A stretch of DNA of 32,240 nt from Clostridia bacterium (GCA_017410325.1 JAFQRA010000028.1:1-32240); one strand, 5' to 3'; positions 23,543-32,240 are shown, numbered from the stretch's first letter. Program-made: numbers and translations. Notes: generated by a model not told the origin, from the sequence alone.

Positions 23543-24430
23543 ATGAGAGTAATTTTTGTCTGCACGGGTAACACCTGCCGCAGTCCGCTGGCAGAGGGTC
23601 TTTTCAAAGACAAGCTTAAAAAACTTAACATAACGGATATTGAGGTAACGAGTGCAGGACTTGCCGCATTTGCAGGCGATGAGGTATCGGCAAATTCCGT
23701 AAACACCGCACTCAATTACGGTGTAGATATTTCCGCTCACAGGGCAAGACCGTTGAGCCCTTATGAGCTTGAGGACAGCCTTATATTCTGTCTCAGTGCT
23801 TCGCATTACAATGCGCTTGTACCTTTCGTTGATAAAGACAGGCTGTTTATACTGGGCAACGGTATCAGCGACCCATACGGCGGCACGCAGGAAATCTATG
23901 ACCGCTGTGCCGAAGAAATAAACAAAGCGCTTGACGGTGTGCTGAAAACGGTTATTCGGCTCGGCACTGAAATTGTTCCGATGAAGGACGGACATATTGC
24001 CGAAATCTCAAGCATTGAACGGCTGTGCTTTTCCCTGCCCTGGAGCGAAAACGCGCTCAGAGACGAGCTGGAAAACGAAAATGCACATTTCCTCACGGCA
24101 CTCACCCTCGGCAGAGTTTCGGGCTACATCGGCATTATTGAGATATGCGGCGAGGCTGACGTTACAAACGTTGCGGTGCACCCGGATTTCAGGCGGCTCG
24201 GTATCGGCAGAAAACTGCTTGATACAGCCGAAAGCGAAGCTGTTCAAAGAAACTGTAAAAGCATAACGCTTGAAGTACGCGAAAGCAATACGGCGGCAAT
24301 CCGCCTTTATTCGGGCAACGGCTACGAAACAGTCGGCATAAGAAAAAATTTCTACGAGAAGCCGACGGAAAACGCCGTGCTTATGACAAAACAATTAACG
24401 GAGTTAAATTATGAAAATACTTGCAATTGA
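23543..24430 (+). CDS. Fusion of YwlE-like phosphatase and RimI-like N-acetyltransferase
   Basis: One 295-residue frame holds two enzymes. Residues 1-about 145 are a low-molecular-weight phosphatase: catalytic CTGNTCRS with Cys7, Arg13 and Ser14, and the acid loop DPYGG (Asp110). Thr11 sits where B. subtilis YwlE has the threonine that favours phosphoarginine over phosphotyrosine, so a protein-arginine phosphatase is predicted. Residues about 145-290 are a GNAT domain of the RimI type: acetyl-CoA loop RRLGIGRK (217-224), LEVRESNTAAIRLY and RKNFYEKP. RimI acetylates the N-terminal alanine of ribosomal protein S18. The reading frame runs through without a stop or start between domains. The end overlaps tsaD by 20 bases, and rimI-tsaD adjacency is common. 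No mcsB arginine kinase is in the window. Confidence 0.9.
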   Translation: MRVIFVCTGNTCRSPLAEGLFKDKLKKLNITDIEVTSAGLAAFAGDEVSANSVNTALNYGVDISAHRARPLSPYELEDSLIFCLSASHYNALVPFVDKDRLFILGNGISDPYGGTQEIYDRCAEEINKALDGVLKTVIRLGTEIVPMKDGHIAEISSIERLCFSLPWSENALRDELENENAHFLTALTLGRVSGYIGIIEICGEADVTNVAVHPDFRRLGIGRKLLDTAESEAVQRNCKSITLEVRESNTAAIRLYSGNGYETVGIRKNFYEKPTENAVLMTKQLTELNYENTCN

Positions 24431-25427
24431 ATCCTCCTGCGATGAAACTGCGGCAGCAGTAGTCGAGGACGGCAGAAAGGTTTTATCAAGCATCATAGCC
24501 TCACAGGTTGATGCACACATAGTTTACGGCGGTGTTGTACCAGAAATTGCTTCGCGTATGCACGCCGAAGCAATAAGCGGCGTCGTAAAGCAGGCACTTG
24601 AAACAGCTGAATGTACGATTGACGATATTGAGGCTGTTGCGGTGACCTATGCACCGGGGCTTATCGGCGCACTGCTTATCGGTGTTAATTTTGCCAAGGG
24701 GCTTTCGCTCTCAAGCGGTCTTGAGCTTGTACCCGTGCATCATCTGCGTTCACACATAGCCGCCAACTACATAACTCACCCCGAATTGGAGCCGCCGTTT
24801 CTCTCGCTTGTCGTTTCCGGCGGACACAGCCACATTGTAAACGTAAAAAGCTACACGGAGTTTGAAATCATCGGCAGAACTATGGACGATGCCGCAGGCG
24901 AATGTATGGACAAGGCGGCGCGTGCCCTAGGTCTTCCCTACCCGGGCGGACTTAACCTTGACAGAGAAGCAAAAAACGGCAACCCCACGGCATATAAATT
25001 CCCCCGCCCCAAGGTTGACGGAAATGAAATGAATTTCAGCTTTTCCGGTCTTAAAACCTCGGCTGTAAATGCAATACACAACGCAAAGCAAAAGGGCGAG
25101 GAAATCAATATAGCGGATTTCGGTGCTTCTTATATTCACGCCGTTGTCGGCTGTCTGACGGCAAATATGAAAAAAGCAATTGAAAAAACGGGTGCGAAAA
25201 AAGTAGTGCTTGCCGGCGGCGTTTCGGCAAATTCCGTACTGCGAAGCGAATTTGAAAGCTTAAGCAAGGAATTGGGATTTGAGCTGTATTATCCCGAGCT
25301 TAAGCTCTGCGGGGATAATGCCGCAATGGTTGGCGCACAGGGCTATTTTGAGTATATTTCGGGCCGAAAAGCCGATCTGAACCTCAATGCATACGCCACA
25401 ATGCCCATTGACAAAGCAGAATTCTGA
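24411..25427 (+). CDS. tsaD: tRNA threonylcarbamoyladenosine synthase subunit TsaD
   Basis: TsaD transfers the threonylcarbamoyl group to A37 of ANN-reading tRNAs. The 338 residues show ESSCDETAAAVVEDG at the start, VPEIASRMHAEA, TYAPGLIGALLIG, the metal-binding HHLRSH (His111 and His115, the same positions as E. coli), SGGHSHIV, MDDAAGECMDKAARALGLPYPGG in parts, and GGVSANSVLR. The usual HHMEGH reads HHLRSH, which keeps both histidines. A GGAG site lies inside the upstream fusion gene, and the 20-base overlap implies coupling. The TsaB partner is not in this operon. Confidence 0.96.
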   Translation: MKILAIESSCDETAAAVVEDGRKVLSSIIASQVDAHIVYGGVVPEIASRMHAEAISGVVKQALETAECTIDDIEAVAVTYAPGLIGALLIGVNFAKGLSLSSGLELVPVHHLRSHIAANYITHPELEPPFLSLVVSGGHSHIVNVKSYTEFEIIGRTMDDAAGECMDKAARALGLPYPGGLNLDREAKNGNPTAYKFPRPKVDGNEMNFSFSGLKTSAVNAIHNAKQKGEEINIADFGASYIHAVVGCLTANMKKAIEKTGAKKVVLAGGVSANSVLRSEFESLSKELGFELYYPELKLCGDNAAMVGAQGYFEYISGRKADLNLNAYATMPIDKAEF

Positions 25428-25494
25428 AAAGTTTAAACCTTTACACCACATCATTTTGTGCTTTTGTGAAATTCAAAACTAAATATTGAAAATA

Positions 25495-25539
25495 TTCGGG
25501 GCAGTTTGTAAAGTTTATTTCTTTACAGACTACCCCGAA
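25495..25539 (+). terminator. Long hairpin downstream of tsaD
   Basis: Arms 25495-25513 and 25521-25539 pair over 19 positions with one C-A mismatch and one G-T, loop TTTATTT. On the plus strand six As, then TATATT and a run of Ts follow. It is 68 bases past the tsaD stop and is the best candidate end for the polA-tsaD operon, though the As before the Ts make it atypical. Confidence 0.6.
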
Positions 25540-25894
25540 AAAATATATTTTTTTAACCTATTGACATCCGTCAGGCCCTTGCATCTTACACAAAATTTAT
25601 CGGAATTCTCTTGCAAATTGTACAGTTTTTTCTAACGGACTCAAAAATATACACTGCTCTTTTGCGCAAAAACGCATTATACATTAATTTGTGTATAAAT
25701 TATGCTCCATTTCAAAAAATCAGGTATTTCAAGACCCTTTTTTGTGAAAAGCGGTGTAAAGTTTTTCATATTACAAATGTGGAAAATCGCGTGAAAAATG
25801 TGAAAAAGTCAGCATTTTAGTTCTTTTCAAGAATAATGATTAACGATTTTGTCAAGCTTTTTACTTTCCACGGCTAAAAACACCTGTTTTCGGC
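25540..25894. other. AT-rich intergenic stretch without a supported gene
   Basis: No frame here has a credible start, ribosome site and composition. Seen in it: one exact TTATNCACA-type 9-mer on the minus strand (25690-25698), near-matches TTTTCCACA and TTTTTCACA further right, and several T- and A-runs. It may hold a regulatory RNA or protein-binding sites, but nothing can be named. Confidence 0.5.
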
Positions 25895-25937
25895 AAAAAA
25901 ATACTTCCATGAATATACACCTGTATATTCATGGAAG
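25895..25937 (-). terminator. Intrinsic terminator of rpe
   Basis: Perfect 15-bp arms at 25904-25918 and 25923-25937 enclose the four-base loop ACCT. On the minus strand the stem is followed by TA and seven Ts. It lies 14 bases beyond the rpe stop. Confidence 0.92.
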
Positions 25938-25951
25938 CTGTCTTGATTTTT

Positions 25952-26620
25952 TCAGTTATAACTGTCTTCCGCAATGGTTCTCATAACCGTAATTGCCTCT
26001 TGCGGGTCGTCTGCGCCGAAGACTGCACTGCCTGCAACGAAGACGTTTGCACCTGCACCGGCGGCAACCGCAATGGTCTTATCGCTTATTCCGCCGTCAA
26101 CCTGAAGGTGTACGGAAAGGTTTTTACCTTTACACTCCTGCTTAATCTCGGTAAGCTTCGGGCAGGTATCGCTCATAAACGACTGACCGCCGAAGCCCGG
26201 CTCAACCGTCATCACAAGCACCATTTCTGTCCTTTCAAGGTACGGGAATACCGCACTTGCGGGCGTATTCGGCTTGATTGCAAGGCCCGCCTTGCAGCCG
26301 AGTGAATGAATAAGGTCGAGCGTTGCGCCGATATCGCTGTCACACTCGGTATGAAACGTAATCATATCCGCACCCGCCTTGACAAAATCCTCAACATATC
26401 TGTGAGGCTCGCTTATCATAAGGTGAACGTCAAAAACGAGGCTTGTCCTTTTGCGCAGAGCCTTGACAATCGGTGCACCGAGCGTGATATTGGGCACGAA
26501 GTGGCCGTCCATAACGTCTATATGAAGCCAGTCGGCACCGCAGTGCTCCATTCGCTGTGCCTCTTCGCCCAGGCGTGAAAAATCGCTCGCCAGAATTGAC
26601 GGGGAAATCAGCATATCCAT
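25952..26620 (-). CDS. rpe: Ribulose-phosphate 3-epimerase
   Basis: Rpe interconverts ribulose 5-phosphate and xylulose 5-phosphate in the pentose phosphate pathway. The 222 residues form a TIM barrel with SILASDFSRL, the metal-binding HIDVMDGHFVPNITLG, FDVHLMI, the VMTVEPGFGGQSF loop, VDGGIS and the phosphate-binding AGSAVFG. Length is typical. The first of two close ATGs is used, with AAAGGTAAG upstream. It is a single-gene unit with its own promoter and terminator. Confidence 0.97.
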   Translation of the reverse strand: MDMLISPSILASDFSRLGEEAQRMEHCGADWLHIDVMDGHFVPNITLGAPIVKALRKRTSLVFDVHLMISEPHRYVEDFVKAGADMITFHTECDSDIGATLDLIHSLGCKAGLAIKPNTPASAVFPYLERTEMVLVMTVEPGFGGQSFMSDTCPKLTEIKQECKGKNLSVHLQVDGGISDKTIAVAAGAGANVFVAGSAVFGADDPQEAITVMRTIAEDSYN

Positions 26621-26656
26621 AATTACACTTACCTTTCTGTAGCTTTTTCTGTTTTC

Positions 26657-26685
26657 ATTTTAACTTATATATAAAAAAATATCAA
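26657..26685 (-). promoter_or_regulatory. rpe promoter
   Basis: On the minus strand TTGATA (26680-26685) and TAAAAT (26657-26662) are 17 bases apart, about 37 bases before the rpe start codon. Confidence 0.75.
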
Positions 26686-26703
26686 TATTTTATAAAAAAG
26701 TAT

Positions 26704-26731
26704 TTGCAAAGTCATAAAATTAATTTATAAT
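26704..26731 (+). promoter_or_regulatory. Promoter of the ABC exporter gene
   Basis: TTGCAA (26704-26709) and consensus TATAAT (26726-26731) are 16 bases apart. The expected start of transcription near 26738 fits the ATG at 26788. No other promoter is evident before the fuc genes, so this one may also drive them. Confidence 0.75.
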
Positions 26732-26787
26732 ATACTTTAAAGAAAAATAAATTGCTTTTAATATACTATAGTAAAGGTGTATTTTCA

Positions 26788-28548
26788 ATGAGTTTTAAAG
26801 AAAACAGCCAAAAAAATATGCGGCTGCTCAAGCGCTTTACTCCGTACCTTTTGCGGCACAAAAAAGAAATTGCACTCGACTGGGTGTGCGCTTCGCTTAC
26901 AACCGTTTGCGAGCTGGCATTGCCGCTTATAGTCGGCCAGATTACGGACGAAGCAGTAAACGACGTTTCAACGCTTACCGTACAGAGAATACTCGGCGTT
27001 GCCGTGTTTTACATATTTCTGCGTATAGTCGATGCGGTTGCAAACTACTATATGACCTGCGGCGGCCACGTTATGGGCTCAAAAATCGAAACCGAAATGC
27101 GAAACGACCTTTTCGGACATTTGCAGGGGCTGTCGTTTTCGTTTTACGATAACACCAAGGTCGGTCAGCTTATGTCGAGGCTTACCAGCGACCTGTTTGA
27201 CGTTACGGAATTTGCACACCACTTTCCCGAAGAACTGCTTATTGCTTTAATCAAAATAATCGGCTGCTTTGTAATTTTCGCAAGAATGAATATATGGTTT
27301 ACGCTGATTATTTTCGTTATGTTCCCGCTTGTACTCGTTATGACAAAGCGAAACAGACAGAAGATGCGCGAAACCTTCAAGGATTCGCGCCACCAGATTG
27401 GCGAAATCAACGCCATCACCGAGGACAGCCTGCTCGGCATAAGGGTTGTTCAGTCCTACGGCAACGAGCCGATTGAAAAGAAAAAGTTTGACAAGGGCGC
27501 ACAGAATTTTCTCAAGCTCAAAAGAGCTTCCTACAAATATATGGCAAACTTCCACACCACGGTACGCCTTTTTGACGGACTTATGTACGTTATAGTCCTC
27601 ACGGGCGGTGCGCTTTTCCTTAGCGCAGGTCAGATTACGGCAGGTAACCTTTCCACCTACCTGCTTATGGTTTCAACACTTATGGGCACTATACGCCGTA
27701 TCGTTGAATTCAGCGAGCAGTTTTCCAGAGGTATGACGGGTATCGAACGCTTTGACGAGGTTATATCGGAGCTGAGCGAAATACGCGATTGCGACAACGC
27801 AAGGGAGCTTGAAACGGTAAAAGGCGAAATTGCCTTTAATGACGTTACCTTTGCTTACAGCGGCACGGACAGCAATGTTCTGACAAGCATCAGCTTCACT
27901 GCCAAGGCGGGCGAAAGCGTTGCGGTTGTCGGCCCTTCGGGCGGCGGTAAAACAACGCTGTGCAACCTCATTCCCCGTTTTTATGAGGTTAGCGGCGGTG
28001 AAATCACCATTGACGGCGAAAACATAAAAAATTTCACACTAAGGTCTCTTCGCTCGCACATCGGTGTCGTTCAGCAGGACGTATATATGTTCTCGGGCAC
28101 GGTTAAGGAAAACATTGCCTACGGCAAGCCGGAGGCCACGGATGAGGACATAATTGCGGCGGCTAAAAACGCAGGCGCACACGACTTTATAACACAGCTT
28201 CCCGACGGATACGATACCTACGTCGGCGAAAGAGGTGTCAAGCTTTCGGGAGGCCAGAAGCAGAGAATATCAATTGCCCGTGTTTTCCTCAAGGACCCTG
28301 AAATTCTAATTCTTGACGAAGCAACAAGTGCACTTGACAACGAAAGCGAAAGGCTTGTTCAGCAGTCGCTCGAACGCCTTGCAAAGGGCAGAACAACGCT
28401 TACCATTGCCCACAGGCTTACAACCATACGCAATGCTTCGCACATACTCGTGCTCACCGAAGACGGTATAGCCGAGCAGGGCAGCCACGGCGAATTAATC
28501 GAAAAAGGCGGAATATACGCGGATATGTACGCTTTGTATTCTGTTTAA
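26788..28548 (+). CDS. ABC exporter, fused membrane and ATPase domains
   Basis: The 586-residue half-transporter has an N-terminal six-helix membrane domain (about 20-320) and a C-terminal ATPase: Walker A GPSGGGKT (382-389), a Q-loop in GVVQQDVYMFSGT, signature LSGGQ (486-490), Walker B ILILDEATSALD and the H-loop in IAHRLTT. This is the MsbA/LmrA/BmrA multidrug and lipid exporter class, which works as a dimer. No partner half-transporter gene is adjacent, so a homodimer is likely. ATG 26788 is chosen for the AAAGGTG site; the open frame to 26752 starts too close to the promoter. Only 27 bases separate it from fucU and no terminator is visible. Confidence 0.93.
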   Translation: MSFKENSQKNMRLLKRFTPYLLRHKKEIALDWVCASLTTVCELALPLIVGQITDEAVNDVSTLTVQRILGVAVFYIFLRIVDAVANYYMTCGGHVMGSKIETEMRNDLFGHLQGLSFSFYDNTKVGQLMSRLTSDLFDVTEFAHHFPEELLIALIKIIGCFVIFARMNIWFTLIIFVMFPLVLVMTKRNRQKMRETFKDSRHQIGEINAITEDSLLGIRVVQSYGNEPIEKKKFDKGAQNFLKLKRASYKYMANFHTTVRLFDGLMYVIVLTGGALFLSAGQITAGNLSTYLLMVSTLMGTIRRIVEFSEQFSRGMTGIERFDEVISELSEIRDCDNARELETVKGEIAFNDVTFAYSGTDSNVLTSISFTAKAGESVAVVGPSGGGKTTLCNLIPRFYEVSGGEITIDGENIKNFTLRSLRSHIGVVQQDVYMFSGTVKENIAYGKPEATDEDIIAAAKNAGAHDFITQLPDGYDTYVGERGVKLSGGQKQRISIARVFLKDPEILILDEATSALDNESERLVQQSLERLAKGRTTLTIAHRLTTIRNASHILVLTEDGIAEQGSHGELIEKGGIYADMYALYSV

Positions 28549-28575
28549 TAAACAATTTAATGGAGGTTTTAAGAT

Positions 28576-28998
28576 ATGCTTAAAAACATTTCACCCATTC
28601 TTTCACCCGAGCTTCTCAAAATCCTTATGGAAATGGGCCACGGTGACGAAATCGTAATCGGTGACGGCAACTTTCCTGCCGCTTCCGTTGCACAGCGCCT
28701 TGTCCGTTTGGACGGTCACGGTGTGCCCGAGGTGCTTGATGCTATTCTCAAGCTCTTTCCGCTTGACACCTATGTTGAAAGCCCCGTTGCTCTTATGGAC
28801 AACGGCGACGCCGCAAACGAGCCCCCCATCTGGACGGATTACAGAAACATCGTCAAGGATAACGAGGGCGAAAAGAGCTTTGAGCTTGTTGAGCGTTTCG
28901 CTTTCTACGACAGAGCAAAGAAGGCCTACGCTGTTGTTGCAACGGGCGAAACGGCCATTTACGCCAACATCATTCTCAAAAAAGGTGTTGTTATCTGA
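28576..28998 (+). CDS. fucU: L-fucose mutarotase (RbsD/FucU family)
   Basis: FucU interconverts alpha and beta anomers of L-fucose, feeding the isomerase. The 140 residues start with LKNISPILSPELLKIL and carry the MGHGDEIVIGDGNFPA block with His22 and Asp30, the same positions as in E. coli FucU, and end with the conserved Tyr-rich AFYDRAKKAYAVVATGE. A GGAGG site precedes the ATG. The stop shares one base with the start of the kinase gene, so they are translationally coupled. The fucI gene further down supports fucose rather than ribose. Confidence 0.95.
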   Translation: MLKNISPILSPELLKILMEMGHGDEIVIGDGNFPAASVAQRLVRLDGHGVPEVLDAILKLFPLDTYVESPVALMDNGDAANEPPIWTDYRNIVKDNEGEKSFELVERFAFYDRAKKAYAVVATGETAIYANIILKKGVVI

Positions 28999-30459
28999 TG
29001 AAAAAGGTACTTGCTATTGACTTTGGCGCTTCAAGCGGCCGTGCAATTATCGGCAGCTTTGACGGCGAAAAGATTACGCTTGAAGAAATACACCGCTTTT
29101 CAAACGACCCCGTAAGCGTTAACGGCACTACCTACTGGGACGTGCTCAGGCTTTTTCACGAAATCAAGCAGGGTCTTATCAATGCAAAGGCCTGCGGTGA
29201 GATTTCATCTATCGGTATCGACACGTGGGGCGTTGATTTCGGCCTGCTTGACGAGCACGGCGACCTGCTCGAAAACCCGATTCACTACCGCGACACACGA
29301 ACCGTCGGTATGATTGAGGAGGCGTTTAAGGCTGTCCCCAAGGATAAGCTCTACGGCTTGACGGGTATTCAGTTTATGGAACTGAACACCGTGTTCCAGC
29401 TTCTCTCACTTGCTAAAAAAAGGCCCTATCTGCTTGAAAAAGCAGATAAACTCCTGTTTATGCCCGACCTTTTCGGCTATATGCTCACGGGCAAAAAAAC
29501 AACGGAATACTCAATTGCAACCACCTCACAGCTTGTTGACATCAACACATAGCTGGTGCGGTGAGATTTTTGAAAGCTTAGGCATTCCGCAGAGCATTAT
29601 GTGCGATATCGTTAAAAGCGGCACGGTGCTCGGCGAGCTTTCGGATTACGTTTGCGAGGAATGCGGCCTTGACAAAATCAAGGTTATTTCCGTTTGCGGA
29701 CACGACACACAGAGCGCAATTACCGCCGTCCCCTGTCCCGACAAGCAGTTTGCATTTATCAGCTCGGGCACGTGGTCGCTTTTCGGCACGGAGCTTGACG
29801 AGCCCATCGTAAACGAGCAGACACTCGACATAAACATCACAAACGAAGGCGGCTACGGCAATTCGACGGGCTTCCTCAAAAACATTATCGGTCTGTGGCT
29901 GATTCAGGAAAGCAGAAGGCAGTTCGCCCGTGACGGCAAGCAGTACAGCTACGCTGACCTTGAGCGCGAAGCCCTTGCGGCAAAGCCCTTCGCCTGCTTT
30001 ATCGACCCCGATGCGCCCGAGTTTGTTCCCCACGGCAATATTCCCGAAAGAATCAGAGAATTCTGCCGCAAGACAAACCAGTATGTGCCCGAAACAGTCG
30101 GCGAGATTATGCGCTGTATTTACGAGAGCCTTGCAATGAAGTATAAGCTCACGTTTGAAAAGCTGTGCGAGTGCACAAAGCGCGATTACGAGGTTATCAA
30201 CGTAATCGGCGGAGGCACGAAGGACACGCTTCTCTGCCAGCTTACGGCTAATTCCTGCAACCGCCCCGTTACGGCAGGCCCGATTGAGGCTACGGTGCTC
30301 GGCAACATTGCCGTACAGCTTATGGCCGGCGGCGATATCAAGTCTATCAAAGAGGCTCGTGAAATTATCGCACGCAGCGAACAGGTTACAAACTACACAC
30401 CTGTTGATACAGAAAAATGGGAAGAGGCTTATGCCGATTTCCTTAAAATTGTAATATAA
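28998..30459 (+). pseudogene. FGGY sugar kinase (rhamnulokinase/L-fuculokinase type), frameshifted
   Basis: Two overlapping frames make one kinase. The first (28998-29552) starts AIDFGASSGRAIIG and includes GIDTWGVDFGLLDEHG and HYRDTRT, the N-terminal FGGY half of RhaB-type kinases. It ends with TAG at 29550-29552, just after QLVDINT. The second frame continues the same protein from HSWCGEIFESLGIP through SSGTWSLFG and VIGGGTKDTLLCQL to a normal end at 30459. The joined length needs two more bases to be in frame and then gives 487 residues, the family's usual size. The break is in an ACAC run at 29544-29550, so a 2-bp slippage deletion or an assembly error is the simplest cause. Between fucU and fucI it should phosphorylate L-fuculose; sequence style is closer to rhamnulokinase. 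If the break is real, the pathway would stall here unless another kinase exists. Confidence 0.85.
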
Positions 30460-30488
30460 ATTTATACATACGAAAGGAACGATTTAAA

Positions 30489-32240
30489 ATGGCTAAAAAC
30501 AGATTTATCGGCGATTATCCCGTAATCGGTATTCGCCCCGTTATCGACGGCAGAAGAGGTCCCCTTAAGGTAAGAGAAGGGCTTGAGGACCAGACAATGG
30601 GTATGGCAAAGGCCGCAAAAAAGCTCTTTGAGGAAAACCTCAAGTACTCTAACGGCGAGCCTGTAAAGGTTGTTATCGCTGACACAACTATCGGCCGTGT
30701 TGCAGAAGCTGCAGCCTGTGCAGAGAAGTTCAAGAAGGAAGGCGTTATGATTACCCTTTCCGTAACACCCTGCTGGTGCTACGGCTCCGAAACAATGGAT
30801 ATGGATCCCGCAACAATCAAGGGCGTATGGGGCTTTAACGCTACAGAGCGTCCCGGCGCTGTTTACCTTGCATCCGTTCTTGCTGCACACGCACAGAAGG
30901 GTCTGCCCGCATTCGGTATCTACGGCCACGACGTTCAGGAGGCTGACGAGTCCGAGAACATTCCCGCAGACGTTGAAGAGAAGCTCCTCCGCTTTGCACG
31001 TGCCGCTGTTGCGGTTGCAACAATGAAGGGCAAATCTTACCTTCAGATCGGTTCAATCTGTATGGGTATCGCAGGTTCTTCAATCGACCCCAACTTCCTT
31101 GAAGAGTACCTCGGCCTTCGTGTTGAGTCCGTTGACGAGGTAGAAATCATCAGAAGAATGACAGAGGGCATCTACAACGAGGAAGAATTCCAAAAGGCCC
31201 TCAAATGGACAAAGGAAAACTGCAAGGAAGGCTTCGACAAGAACCCCGAGTTCGTAAGAAAGAGCGACGAGCAGAAGGAAATGGACTGGGAATTCGTTGT
31301 CAAGTTGATGGTTATCATCAAGGACCTTATGAACGGCAACGACTCTCTGCCCGCAGGCTGTGAGGAAGAAATGGTCGGCCACAACGCTATTGCAGCCGGC
31401 TTCCAGGGTCAGAGACAGTGGACAGACTTCTATCCCAACGCTGACTTTGCAGAGGCACTCCTCAACACCTCCTACGACTGGGAAGGCGTCAGAGAGCCCT
31501 ATATCCTCGCAACGGAAAATGACGTTCTCAACGGCATTTCAATGCTGTTTATGAAGCTGCTTACAAACAGAGCACAGATGTTTGCCGACGTTCGTACCTA
31601 CTGGTCAACAGAAGCTGTCAAGCGTGTAACGGATTACGACCTTGAAGGCCACGCAAAAGATGCAGACGGCTTTATTCACCTTATCAACTCCGGTGCTTGC
31701 TGTCTTGACGCTTGCGGCGAGGTTAAGGACGAAAACGGCAACGCAGTAATCAAGCCCTGGTACGAAATGACTCAGGCTGATGCAGACGCCTGCAACAAGG
31801 CTACAGAGTGGTGCCCTGCTGACAACGGCTACTTCCGTGGCGCAGGCTACTCCTCACGCTTCCTTACAAAGAGCGAGATGCCCGCAACAATGATTCGTCT
31901 TAATCTTGTCAAGGGTCTCGGCCCCGTAGTACAGATTGCAGAGGGCTGGACAGTTGCACTTCCCGACGAGGTTTCCGACACAATCTGGAAGAGAACAGAC
32001 TACACATGGCCCTGCACATGGTTTGCACCCCGCTGCAACGGCGAAGGCCCGTTCAAGTCCGCATACGACCTTATGAACAACTGGGGCGCTAACCACGGCG
32101 CTATCTCCTACGGCCACATCGGCGCAGACATCATCACACTCTGCTCCATGCTCCGTATTCCCGTTGCTCTCCACAACGTTCCCGAAGAGAAAATCTTCCG
32201 TCCTGCTTGCTGGGGTGCATTCGGCACAAAGGACCTCGAG
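30489..32240 (+). CDS. fucI: L-fucose isomerase (3' end outside window)
   Basis: FucI converts L-fucose to L-fuculose with Mn2+. The open frame runs 584 codons to the window edge without a stop; the family is about 590-600 residues, so only the last few are missing. Seen: the start [41 protein letters not shown] with Glu343, FADVRTYW with Asp367 (24 apart, as for E. coli Glu337/Asp361), and [14 protein letters not shown] with a probable third ligand His536. An AAAGGA site precedes the ATG. The gene uses ACA, GCT and GCA codons where neighbours often use ACG and GCG, suggesting strong expression. It lies 29 bases after the kinase in the same transcript. Confidence 0.97.
   Translation, partial: MAKNRFIGDYPVIGIRPVIDGRRGPLKVREGLEDQTMGMAKAAKKLFEENLKYSNGEPVKVVIADTTIGRVAEAAACAEKFKKEGVMITLSVTPCWCYGSETMDMDPATIKGVWGFNATERPGAVYLASVLAAHAQKGLPAFGIYGHDVQEADESENIPADVEEKLLRFARAAVAVATMKGKSYLQIGSICMGIAGSSIDPNFLEEYLGLRVESVDEVEIIRRMTEGIYNEEEFQKALKWTKENCKEGFDKNPEFVRKSDEQKEMDWEFVVKLMVIIKDLMNGNDSLPAGCEEEMVGHNAIAAGFQGQRQWTDFYPNADFAEALLNTSYDWEGVREPYILATENDVLNGISMLFMKLLTNRAQMFADVRTYWSTEAVKRVTDYDLEGHAKDADGFIHLINSGACCLDACGEVKDENGNAVIKPWYEMTQADADACNKATEWCPADNGYFRGAGYSSRFLTKSEMPATMIRLNLVKGLGPVVQIAEGWTVALPDEVSDTIWKRTDYTWPCTWFAPRCNGEGPFKSAYDLMNNWGANHGAISYGHIGADIITLCSMLRIPVALHNVPEEKIFRPACWGAFGTKDLE

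Noticed and set aside
23896-24394. Minus-strand frames opposite the phosphatase/RimI fusion
   Set aside because: Shadows of a gene with clear catalytic motifs on the plus strand.
25611-25820. 69-codon open frame in the tsaD-rpe gap
   Set aside because: AT-driven composition (Phe, Lys, Ile, Asn), no ribosome site and no recognisable domain.
29538-29560. Programmed ribosomal frameshift in the kinase
   Set aside because: No slippery heptamer or clear stimulatory hairpin is seen, and kinases of this family are not known to use one. A 2-bp loss or assembly error is simpler.

Overview
The window looks like a chromosomal segment of a gut-type member of the Clostridia, probably close to Oscillospiraceae/Ruminococcus. 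This is inferred from Gram-positive ribosome binding sites, several GTG and TTG starts, Firmicutes gene families (DnaD plus a DnaC/DnaI-like loader, YhaM, the YmfF/YmfH pair, YwlG, a YwlE-like phosphatase), a Glu/Thr/Ala-rich lipoprotein linker and short GC-rich palindromes between genes. It is gene-dense and mostly housekeeping. I see no phage, insertion sequence, CRISPR array, rRNA or tRNA.

Layout. 1-284: non-coding, with hairpins and four tandem 7-bp repeats. 285-2283 (minus): a lipoprotein with a low-complexity linker and a stand-alone acyltransferase of the 2-oxoacid dehydrogenase E2 type. 2509-9764 (plus): DnaD, helicase loader, an EIIC-like membrane protein, Tex, a MATE exporter and a sugar-phosphate transferase, closed by a strong terminator. 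10004-11474 (plus): a PHP phosphoesterase and an unknown protein. 11534-12902: a small island made of an unknown membrane-anchored protein divergent from a PadR regulator and a HAAS-like membrane protein. It has back-to-back promoters, an inverted repeat between them, and the same hairpin at both outer ends. 12955-14868 (minus): prmA and yhaM. 15064-18688 (plus): two M16 peptidase-family proteins (YmfF/YmfH type) and lgt. 18757-18878: palindromic repeat cluster. 18905-20305: a small flavin-binding protein convergent with dusB, with no base between the two genes. 20388-25427 (plus): polA, ywlG-type DUF436, a fused arginine-phosphatase-like/RimI protein and tsaD. 25428-25951: the only long intergenic stretch. 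25952-26620 (minus): rpe. 26788-32240 (plus): an ABC exporter, then fucU, an FGGY kinase broken by a frameshift, and fucI running off the end.

How the genes work together. DnaD and the ATPase probably load the replicative helicase, and PolA serves repair and Okazaki processing. DusB, TsaD, RimI, PrmA, Tex and YhaM form a tRNA/ribosome/RNA maintenance set spread over several operons. FucU, the kinase and FucI are consecutive steps of L-fucose use (mutarotation, isomerisation, phosphorylation), which fits a mucin- or glycan-rich habitat.

The least explained parts are the PadR/HAAS island, the phosphatase-acetyltransferase fusion, the lipoyl-less E2-like enzyme, the 523-bp gap after tsaD and the frameshift in the sugar kinase. 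I did not find a clear-cut new defence or mobile system. All calls come from reading the sequence and remembered family features; no database search was run.
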